DNA from: a virus
Direction: 5' to 3' (one strand)
Virus record (IMG/VR): IMGVR_UViG_3300045999_000972
Span: 1-50,639 of that record
DNA length: 50,639 nt
The translations under genes and the position numbers were made by a program. Of the stretch, positions 31,057 to 39,318 are shown piece by piece. The stretch's first letter is position 1. Every line of letters starts with the position of its first letter. Below the pieces are notes generated by a model that had not been told where the DNA came from, ran no database searches, and worked only from the letters and a program-made list of their open reading frames with translations.

Positions 31057-34000
31057 ATGGCGACTAAAGCCCCGCAGTCATTTGAAAATCCTCTTTACTC
31101 TGACTCTGGTGGCTCAGTTGCCAGTCAGATGAGTCCGTATACCTTCCTGAATCCTGCCTCCTCTACGGGGGCAGATGCGCTTCAGAAGGGTCTTGCCGAC
31201 ATCGCAACGATGGGTCAGACTGCACAGCGGTTAACGCAGTTTGAACTGCCGCAGGTCAAGCGTCCTCCTGCTATTGCGTACAGCCCATCACAGAAGAAGT
31301 TGTTTGTACAAGGTGTCACCTTTGACGAGGATGACTCCGATATGACTCTGCGTGCGGAGCAGTTGCTTGACCGCCCTTCGGTGGGTATGCCACAAGGTGG
31401 TGACTGGGTAACGCTTACGCCTCAGGCATATGGTCAGATTGCCAACACAATCCGCAACCCCGGTCTTGGTCGCCTTATGTCCAAGAACTTCGGTATTGGT
31501 GTTGACCAGTTGCAGTTGCTCGCTGGTCGTGGGCTTCAGCTTGCTGGTGCAGAACAAACTGGTCAGGCTATCGTTGACCGCCAAATGGAAGACCTGCGTA
31601 AGAACCTTCCGTTCCGTCGTGAATTCACTGAGATTGATTCCACCAAGGGTGCTATCGAGTGGCTGGCTGCAACGGTTGCCCAACAAGGCCCGAACATCCT
31701 TGAGTCCGTAGGTACTGCGGCTGCTGGTTTCTTTGCTGGTACTGCCGCAGGTGGCCCGTTGGCTGGTGCAGGTGGTGCACTCGCAGGCTTGGCAGGTAAA
31801 ACTGCCTTCAAACAATCTGTACTCGCTGCCCTGAAGAAACGTGCAGCAGGTGAAGCTCTTGACGCAACTGAGACTAAGTTGCTACGTGAAGCCGCAGGTA
31901 TTGCTGGCGCAACGATTTTAAGTGTGGGTCAGAACTACGCCACTGGTGCGGCTGACATCTATGGTGAGTTCCGTGAACAAGGTTCTGGTGCTGATGATAC
32001 CAATGCTCGTCTTGCCGCTCTGTCTGGCGCAGTCCCCTATGCCGTCCTCGAATCTGTCCCTGAGTTCATTCTCGCCTCCCGCTTGTTTGGTGCTGGCGGT
32101 CTGTCCGCACGAGGTGGCGCACGGAACTTACAAGATATACAAGGCAAGACTTTCCTCGGGACGCAAGGCTTACGTGGTACAGAACTGCTCAAGCGAGGAG
32201 CAAAAGGTGCAGTCGTTGGCGGTACATCTGAAGGTGTAACTGAACTAGGACAAGAGAGCTTGCTCGTTGGTATGACGGGTCAAGACTTTGCTGACCCTGA
32301 TGTACAGAAGCGACTCATCGAATCCTTTGCTGCTGGTTTTGGTGTCGGTGGAACGATTGGTGCTGGTGCGAACCTACGACGTGGCCCTATCGGTAAACAA
32401 CCTACCAACTTGTTGAACCCCGGGCAGACTACTGACCCAACACCTAGCGACTCTCGTGAGATTGCTCCTATGGGTGGCCCAAGCCCCGCTGGTGGTATGG
32501 GCGCACGCCCTGACTTTGTGGCTGGTGCTGAAGGTGTACGCCGCTCAACTCCGGGTGACCGCATCTACACAGGTGAAGTTCAGCCTAACCAGTTCGGTGG
32601 TGCACAAGGTGTTCTTGACCTCGGTGGTATCCCTGTGGCAGAAGCCAAGGCTCGCAGTATGCAGGGCAATGTGCAACCACAACGAGTATGGGATGTAACC
32701 ACTCAGTCCTTCCGTGATGTCACTCCTGAAGAACTAGCCGCTCAAGTTGGCCCACAGCAGCAATACACCGACCCTAACCAGTTGGCTTTGCAGTTTGCCC
32801 CTCCTGCTCCTAGCGGTGTTGGGTTTACTGACCAAGCTGCCCCTGTGTTAAACCCTGCTATGCAGCAGGCTATGAATCTGGCGCAGAGTCGTCAGGCTCA
32901 GGCACAAGCTCAGTCGGCTGCTCTTGCCCAGCGAGAGGCAGACCTCAATAAGTTGCAAGTGCAAGCGGAAGCGCAGCGCCAACTCGACATTGCTCAACAA
33001 GCGATGGACGCGGCCCGGGCACAGCAGCAACAGACACAACAACAACTTCCTACGAAACCGCTGCCCGTGCGTGCACCCCAGCAGTTGGAATTGTTCAGTC
33101 GTAAAGAAGCTCCACGTCCTTCGCGTGCCGAGGGTCTACGCCGTGGTGTTGGTACACAACTTCCTGAACCAACCACTCCCGTGTTGCCTGTTCAAGACTT
33201 GCGCCGCAGTGCTCAAGTTCCGATGTTCACGCAGCAAGGTCAGCCTTCTGTGGCCGCCCTCAAGAGTGCAGGCACACGACAACAAGTTGTCCCAACAGTG
33301 CAGCAAGGCGCTACCCAGATTGCTCCGACAGGTGCTCCTGTTACTGCGGTTACTTCTGAAGCAGCCAAGGGTGCGGCACTCAAGAAAGAAAAGTCTGGCA
33401 CTATCACCTTTGAAGACGGCTCTGTATATACAGGGCAGTTGAAGAAGGGCGAGCCTAACGGTCAGGGTACTTTGATTTACTCCGACACATCCACTTACAC
33501 TGGTCAGTTCAAGAACGGTAAGCCTCAGGGCACTGGTCGCTTTGAAGATGCTGATGGCACGGTGTTCGATGGTCAGTTCGATGATGGTGACTTTGTTCAA
33601 CCAGAAGGAGAAGCAGATGCCGTTCAAGAGCCAAGCCCAGCGGAAGTACCTGTACGCCAACGAACCAAAGGTGGCAGCGAAGTTCGCAAAGGAGACACCG
33701 AAGGGGGCAAAGCTCCCGCAAAAGGTCAAGCCCTCAAAGCCAAAGAAAAAGTAGCCACTGAACCTACCGAGCCAACTGAGCCTACTCCTCCTAAGGGTGG
33801 TAAGAAGACCCTGAAGAAAGAGCCGAAGAAGACTGAGGCGAAAGCTGAAGCCGCACCGAAAGCAGCGAAGTTGCAGAAAGGCCCGAGTGGTTTGGCTGCA
33901 ATGGTTGGTCAGCTTATGGCTGCAACAGAGCAAGGCGCTGTGGTTGAAAGTCAGCCTGCCAAACGTGGTGCGCCAGTAACCTCGGCTGAAACCTTAGAGG

Positions 34001-37000
34001 CTAATGAAGAACTTGACTTGGCTATTGAGACTGCTGAAACAACTAAGAACGCAGCCAAATATGCTGAGGCTCTGTTTGATATTGTGTCTGCCTATGCCTA
34101 TGGAACAGAACGCTCATACCTACTGAAGACATCCACAAAGTTCTTGACGGATGAAGGTGGTGTACCGAAGGGTGACTATGTAGCCGCCTTACGTGAAGTT
34201 GCGTTGGACGCAGACGCCATCAAACCAAATTCCCGTCTGTATGGTTTGCTGGCTGATGCTGGCTTGCTCAACGATGTGAACGTCATGGCGAATGTACGTG
34301 TGCCCGGTGCTAAGGCAACGCAAGAAGCTGTGGTTGGTGAGGTCGTTGGTGCGAACTCTGAGATTACTGCTGAGGAAAGTCTTGCCAACTTCATTGACTC
34401 CAATCCGCAGTGGCCTAACCGCAAGCAGTTGGTTGACAAGCTCAAGAAACTGTACGCCAAGATTGATGACGACACCTTTGCAGTTGGTAAGCGTGGGCGC
34501 ATCAAGGACTTCTTTGACGCTGATGGAAACCCGTTGGTGACCCAACCTGCTGGTACGTCTTACTTCATCCCCAACACTGTGGCTGAGGAGAAGACTACCA
34601 AGTCTGATTTCGTATCCAAGCATGAGTCTGCACGCAAAGAGTTGCGTGACCTAGAAGATACCGAAGACCAAACGACACTGGATGACCTTCAGTTCGACCC
34701 GTTCTATGACCGCAAGCCTAACAGTGATGACGACTGGCGTGCCTTCCGTTCGGATGGTAAACCTCTGACTCCTATGAAGGCTGGCCCACTGCGCTTGTTC
34801 GCAGCCCGTGTCATCTCCAAGTACGCTCGTAAACCACGAGTGGCTGTGTTCGCCAACATCCAAGACATGAAGCGTAGCAACCCTGCCCTGTTTGAAGCGG
34901 CAGCAAAGGCACGTAAGGATGGCGACATCGAAGCGGTTAATGCCGCAGGTATGGCTTGGGGTGACAACGTGGTTCTGTTTGCAGACCTCATCCACTCTGA
35001 AGAACATGCTCGCTTCATCATTGCTCACGAGACTCTTGGTCACGTTGGCTTCCGTGGTTTGTTCAGCAGCCAAGCACTCGACAAGATTCTGCGGTTCGTT
35101 GCAGATGCTGACCCTCATCTCACACATGAGGCAAACATCTATGCGAACGGTAAAGGAATCCCATTCCTCGAAGCAGTCGAGGAGGTGTTGGCAGACCGTG
35201 CTGCTGCCATCGACAATAACACAGTCCTTCGTTTTTGGAACTGGTTGAAAGACCAACTCAACAAACTAGGCTTCTCGTTCAACGAGGATGCAGCACGCTA
35301 CCTCATCGGTCTATCACGCAAGTACATCCGTCAAGGCGTTGGTCGTAGTGAAGTAAACACCTCTGGTCTGTTCAAAGAAATCAACGAGGCACTGGCTACT
35401 GAGCAGTCTGACATTGAGGTGTTGCGCTTTGCCCAGTCTGCTGCTCAAGGCTCTGCCTACTTCGCACAGAACTTTACAAACCGTGACTTTGCCATCTACG
35501 GTGGTATTTCCCGCTCTATCCAAGACATCGTTGGGGCTTCTCAGAAAGCCGCTGAACTGCGTAAGCAGGGTGTTGGTACATGGAGAAACATTGGTAACGT
35601 AGCTCAGAAAATTCTTGATGGTATCCAAACGCAAGACAACATGGCTCGTAAGTCCAAGGGTTACTTCAACATCTTTAGGTTGTTGCAAGACCAAGCGGCT
35701 CGTCAGACTGAACTCAAGACTCAGTATGCTGAGATAACTAAGATTGCCCACGAAGCTAAGTTCCTTGGTTTCGGTGATGGCTTAACGCCTGAGCAAAGTG
35801 TCCGTGCTGGTGAACTGATGGCGTATGCAACGCTGTTCAAGATGAACCAAGTCTCGGATACCAAGGTCGCACAGATGGACAACATCGTGTTCTATGACCC
35901 TGACAACCTTGAGCCTGTGCCTAAGGTAAACGTGGAAGGATACAACCAGTTGAAGCAGGTTGGTCGTATGACCCCTGAGGAATTCCGTAACGGCTTTAAG
36001 ATTCAACAAGGCACTGAAGAACGCCCAATGACTGCCGAGTACAAAGCGGAACTGGGTGCGCAGCGGGACAGAGAACTTGCCATCATGGAAGCAGGTAAGG
36101 ACAAAGAGCTTGCCCGTCTGCAAAAGAAACTGGCTGGGGCTGCCAACGAAGAAGCTAAGCTAGAGTTTGGACTGCGCATCAAACGTCTTGAGAACAAGTA
36201 CGCCAGCAACGTAGAGAGCACCAAGCGTTTTTATACCAAGCAGATGAACGAGAAGACCTATGAAGCTCCTCGTATGACAGACTCACTTGACTGGTTCAAA
36301 GATGTTGATGGTACTGTAATTGAGAACGACGACGGCACTGTGACCTACACTGGTAAGAGCCTTGAGTATCAGGTGTACTTGCAGTTCCATGACGCCATCT
36401 CCAAGTCTGCCGCTGACGTGCTGATTGGTAAGTACCTCGGTGCTATCCATGAACAGAAGCGAGCCGTGAGTACTGGTATTGGCGTAGCGTTTAACCAGTC
36501 GTTGACTGCACAGGAAACCAAGTTCATTGAGGATGTGGTTGAGCAATACGACCGTATGCGTCTGAAGGATTCAGGCTACAAGAACAACCGCTTTGTGATG
36601 AGCGAAGCTGCACAGGAAGATGCTGACGATTGGTTGAACTACAAGTTCGGTCGTGCGTTCTACACTGACCTTGCTTTGAACGACATCACTTCGATGATTG
36701 AAGGCTACACTGCCGCAGAGGTTGACACGCTTGTGCGTGGTATGCGTAAGAAGTTGCGTACCAAGGTTGACCCTGACCTCGATGATGTGAACAGCAGTTC
36801 GATTTGGGCACTGGTACATCGTGTTGAAGAACGTGCGATGTTTGCCGCCTCTATCAATGACGACCAGTTCTACGCCAAGCGAACCATCGCTGGCTCATAT
36901 GTTCCTCTCATCCGTGAAGGTGATTGGCAAGTTCGTATCCAAGCCTACAAGACTGTCAACGGACAGGATGTTCCTGTTAAGTTGCGTCAGGGTCAGCAAG

Positions 37001-39318
37001 ACTCGTTGTTCTATGGCAAGGCTGGTAATCAGAAAGATGCTATGGAACTCCAGTCAGAACTGGACAACATCTTTGTAGGCGAGCACGACATGCGTGACGC
37101 TGATGGCAATATGCAGACAGTTAAGTTGCGAGCCATCGTATCGGCAGCAGAGCAGACTCCTGCCCTTGTGGACATCCTCCACTATGACGAAGTGATGTAC
37201 TCACTCAGCCGCTTGGGTATCAACATTACCCCTGAGCAACGCACGACCTTGGTTCAGAAACTCACATCACAGAACACCCGTGCTCGTGCAAACCTGAAGC
37301 GTTCGGGTGTAGCAGGCTGGGATAAAGATGTTGTCAAGAGTGCGTCGGCTTATCTGGAGCAGCAAGCCTATGTTGCAGCCAACAAAGAATTCCGTCACCA
37401 GTATGACGAAGTGCTGGACAACCCATACAACTGGCAAGGTGACCCAACTCGTTTGGAAGAACTGCGTGTCAAGTGGGAAGGCAGCACTGGCGAGGCTAAA
37501 GAGATTGCAGCCCGTGAGTATTTCCAAGAGAAGTTCTACTACGACAACGCCGTTGAAACTATTGACGGTAAGCGGGTAGAGCGTGGCAACTGGTACAAAG
37601 AACGTGCCAAGTCTTTGCTCGACTGGAAAGAATCCACAGGTGACATCGTTCACGCTGATGACATTTGGACAAACAACGAGTGGTCTGTTGCGGCTCGTAC
37701 ATGGGCGGCTCTTGCCCAACTCGGTGGCTCTATCGCTACTGGTGTGACGCAGATGATTTCGTTGCCGACCAACTCATGGGCGTACCTCTCAGCTTTCAAT
37801 CCGAAGAATGGCTTTGGCCTCGGACTGGGTGCAGGTCGTGCCGCCACATTGTTGTTCGACTATGGTCGTAAAGCAGGTAGCTTCCGCTATGCCAACCTTG
37901 ACTACATCAAGGCACAGATTAAGGAACTCCAAGACAATGGTAAGGACAAGAACAAAGACGGCTTGACGTTTGCCGAACTGAACTTCCTCCAAACCATGAC
38001 TGAGGAACAACGCCTTGATGCGGCACAGTTCAATGCTTTGACTGGTACTAGCCGTGGTCGTAAGATTACTAGCACCCCAATTGCGCAAAAATTTGTTCAG
38101 GTATGGATGTTCCCGTTCAGCTACTCCGAGCAGTTCAACCGTCGAACAACGCTCCTAGCAGCCTATCGTGGTGAGTATGACCGCCAACGTGCATCCGGCT
38201 TAGACCACAACCAAGCTGACCTTGCCGCTCGTGAAGCAGCTTCTCGTGCAGTTGATGCTACCCAAGGTGACTACGCTCAGTACAACCGCCCTGCTTTCTT
38301 CCGTGGTGGTTTGCAGTCGTTCGTCTACATGTACAAGCAGTACCCAATCCTGATGGTTCAGTTGTTGAAAAACATGAACTACGAAGGTCGCATCATCATG
38401 CTCGGGTCGTTGCTCTTGCTGTCTGGTGTGCGTGGCATACCGGGTTCTGACGACATCTTGGACATTGTTGACGGCATCGCACAACGCCTTGGCTTGAAGG
38501 TCGGCTCGATTGAAAAAGAGTTCGCCCGTCTGACCCGTAGCGTATTCGGTGATGAGTTGGCAGCAGAGATTAACCCAATCATGATGCGTGGTTTGCTTGA
38601 CCACTTCACTGGTCTTTCATTCTCGAACCGTTTGGGTCTTGGCGACATCATCCCCGGCACTGGTCTGCTTAAGCCATCGGCTACCAAGCAGGAGATTCTG
38701 CGTGAGGTGGTTAACATTGCAGGTGCACCAACATCTTTCTTGGTGGGTACGTTTGAGTATGCGTTCAACACATTGCCTGCCGTAGCCACAGGTCGTAAGG
38801 GTCTAGGTGCTTTGCTGACTGATAGTCCTGCGACTGCCATCAAGAACTTGGGTACTGCCTTTAAGTTCTACGACACTGGTGCGATTGTTGACACCAAGGG
38901 ATATGTTGTAGCGCAGAACGCAACTGGCTGGGAAATACTTGGTAAGGCTCTCGGTTGGTATCCATCCCGTGCACAGGCACAGATGGACTGGTTGATGGCT
39001 GACTCACAGGAACAAGCCTACATGTCCATGATTAAGACTGAGGCTACCCGTCAGGCAGTCGCCGCTCGTTTGTCGGGTGACGCTGAAGCTGAGAAGGAAG
39101 TCAAAGAGTACATCAAAGACTGGAACGAATCCACCAAGGGTACACGCTTGGAGATTCGCAACTTCGACAAGGGATTGAACCAAGCCTTCCGTGAAGCCAA
39201 GAAGCCACTCGCATTGCGTAGCCTCAAGTCGTCATCGAAAGGTGGTAGGGCAGAAGCCAAGGAGTTGCTACGCATCTACGGCGTAGACGAGGAAACCCTT
39301 TCGGGCATCCCCGACTAA
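31057..39318 (+). CDS. Giant ejection / large polyvalent protein with MORN repeats, 2,753 aa
   Basis: Residues about 220-260 and 285-300 are hydrophobic, Ala/Gly-rich. Residues 600-680 are Gln-rich coiled coil. Three MORN-type repeats (GSVYTGQLKKGEPNGQGTLI, STYTGQFKNGKPQGTGRFED, GTVFDGQFDDGDF) lie at about 778-848. A metallopeptidase-like motif, AHETLGHVGFRGLF, is at about 1322-1335, with downstream acidic EAVEEVLADRAA. The C-terminal third (about 2210-2500; TQGDYAQYNRPAFFRGGLQS, FVYMYKQYPILMVQLLKNM) resembles the associated domain of phage large polyvalent proteins. Last gene of the ejection block, so it is probably packaged and injected like T7 gp16. The final TAA overlaps the convergent gene. 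A second gene lies out of frame inside it (33617-33754). Confidence 0.8.
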   Translation: MATKAPQSFENPLYSDSGGSVASQMSPYTFLNPASSTGADALQKGLADIATMGQTAQRLTQFELPQVKRPPAIAYSPSQKKLFVQGVTFDEDDSDMTLRAEQLLDRPSVGMPQGGDWVTLTPQAYGQIANTIRNPGLGRLMSKNFGIGVDQLQLLAGRGLQLAGAEQTGQAIVDRQMEDLRKNLPFRREFTEIDSTKGAIEWLAATVAQQGPNILESVGTAAAGFFAGTAAGGPLAGAGGALAGLAGKTAFKQSVLAALKKRAAGEALDATETKLLREAAGIAGATILSVGQNYATGAADIYGEFREQGSGADDTNARLAALSGAVPYAVLESVPEFILASRLFGAGGLSARGGARNLQDIQGKTFLGTQGLRGTELLKRGAKGAVVGGTSEGVTELGQESLLVGMTGQDFADPDVQKRLIESFAAGFGVGGTIGAGANLRRGPIGKQPTNLLNPGQTTDPTPSDSREIAPMGGPSPAGGMGARPDFVAGAEGVRRSTPGDRIYTGEVQPNQFGGAQGVLDLGGIPVAEAKARSMQGNVQPQRVWDVTTQSFRDVTPEELAAQVGPQQQYTDPNQLALQFAPPAPSGVGFTDQAAPVLNPAMQQAMNLAQSRQAQAQAQSAALAQREADLNKLQVQAEAQRQLDIAQQAMDAARAQQQQTQQQLPTKPLPVRAPQQLELFSRKEAPRPSRAEGLRRGVGTQLPEPTTPVLPVQDLRRSAQVPMFTQQGQPSVAALKSAGTRQQVVPTVQQGATQIAPTGAPVTAVTSEAAKGAALKKEKSGTITFEDGSVYTGQLKKGEPNGQGTLIYSDTSTYTGQFKNGKPQGTGRFEDADGTVFDGQFDDGDFVQPEGEADAVQEPSPAEVPVRQRTKGGSEVRKGDTEGGKAPAKGQALKAKEKVATEPTEPTEPTPPKGGKKTLKKEPKKTEAKAEAAPKAAKLQKGPSGLAAMVGQLMAATEQGAVVESQPAKRGAPVTSAETLEANEELDLAIETAETTKNAAKYAEALFDIVSAYAYGTERSYLLKTSTKFLTDEGGVPKGDYVAALREVALDADAIKPNSRLYGLLADAGLLNDVNVMANVRVPGAKATQEAVVGEVVGANSEITAEESLANFIDSNPQWPNRKQLVDKLKKLYAKIDDDTFAVGKRGRIKDFFDADGNPLVTQPAGTSYFIPNTVAEEKTTKSDFVSKHESARKELRDLEDTEDQTTLDDLQFDPFYDRKPNSDDDWRAFRSDGKPLTPMKAGPLRLFAARVISKYARKPRVAVFANIQDMKRSNPALFEAAAKARKDGDIEAVNAAGMAWGDNVVLFADLIHSEEHARFIIAHETLGHVGFRGLFSSQALDKILRFVADADPHLTHEANIYANGKGIPFLEAVEEVLADRAAAIDNNTVLRFWNWLKDQLNKLGFSFNEDAARYLIGLSRKYIRQGVGRSEVNTSGLFKEINEALATEQSDIEVLRFAQSAAQGSAYFAQNFTNRDFAIYGGISRSIQDIVGASQKAAELRKQGVGTWRNIGNVAQKILDGIQTQDNMARKSKGYFNIFRLLQDQAARQTELKTQYAEITKIAHEAKFLGFGDGLTPEQSVRAGELMAYATLFKMNQVSDTKVAQMDNIVFYDPDNLEPVPKVNVEGYNQLKQVGRMTPEEFRNGFKIQQGTEERPMTAEYKAELGAQRDRELAIMEAGKDKELARLQKKLAGAANEEAKLEFGLRIKRLENKYASNVESTKRFYTKQMNEKTYEAPRMTDSLDWFKDVDGTVIENDDGTVTYTGKSLEYQVYLQFHDAISKSAADVLIGKYLGAIHEQKRAVSTGIGVAFNQSLTAQETKFIEDVVEQYDRMRLKDSGYKNNRFVMSEAAQEDADDWLNYKFGRAFYTDLALNDITSMIEGYTAAEVDTLVRGMRKKLRTKVDPDLDDVNSSSIWALVHRVEERAMFAASINDDQFYAKRTIAGSYVPLIREGDWQVRIQAYKTVNGQDVPVKLRQGQQDSLFYGKAGNQKDAMELQSELDNIFVGEHDMRDADGNMQTVKLRAIVSAAEQTPALVDILHYDEVMYSLSRLGINITPEQRTTLVQKLTSQNTRARANLKRSGVAGWDKDVVKSASAYLEQQAYVAANKEFRHQYDEVLDNPYNWQGDPTRLEELRVKWEGSTGEAKEIAAREYFQEKFYYDNAVETIDGKRVERGNWYKERAKSLLDWKESTGDIVHADDIWTNNEWSVAARTWAALAQLGGSIATGVTQMISLPTNSWAYLSAFNPKNGFGLGLGAGRAATLLFDYGRKAGSFRYANLDYIKAQIKELQDNGKDKNKDGLTFAELNFLQTMTEEQRLDAAQFNALTGTSRGRKITSTPIAQKFVQVWMFPFSYSEQFNRRTTLLAAYRGEYDRQRASGLDHNQADLAAREAASRAVDATQGDYAQYNRPAFFRGGLQSFVYMYKQYPILMVQLLKNMNYEGRIIMLGSLLLLSGVRGIPGSDDILDIVDGIAQRLGLKVGSIEKEFARLTRSVFGDELAAEINPIMMRGLLDHFTGLSFSNRLGLGDIIPGTGLLKPSATKQEILREVVNIAGAPTSFLVGTFEYAFNTLPAVATGRKGLGALLTDSPATAIKNLGTAFKFYDTGAIVDTKGYVVAQNATGWEILGKALGWYPSRAQAQMDWLMADSQEQAYMSMIKTEATRQAVAARLSGDAEAEKEVKEYIKDWNESTKGTRLEIRNFDKGLNQAFREAKKPLALRSLKSSSKGGRAEAKELLRIYGVDEETLSGIPD
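33617..33754 (+). CDS. Nested out-of-frame small gene, MPFKSxAQRKYLYA family, 45 aa
   Basis: ATG 33617, in the +1 frame relative to the giant ejection gene, encodes MPFKSQAQRKYLYANEPKVA, then AKFAKETPKGAKLPQ and a Lys-rich end, stopping at TAG 33752-33754. The 'MPFKSxxQRRYLYANxPxxAxxFxxxTPKgxxLP' pattern is one I know from small stand-alone phage proteins of unknown function. An AGAAGGAG Shine-Dalgarno lies 6 nt before the ATG. The giant protein reads the same bases as a low-complexity linker (EVPVRQRTKGGSEVRKGD). Family-like sequence plus ribosome site argue for a real overlapping gene; expression is unproven. Confidence 0.68.
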   Translation: MPFKSQAQRKYLYANEPKVAAKFAKETPKGAKLPQKVKPSKPKKK

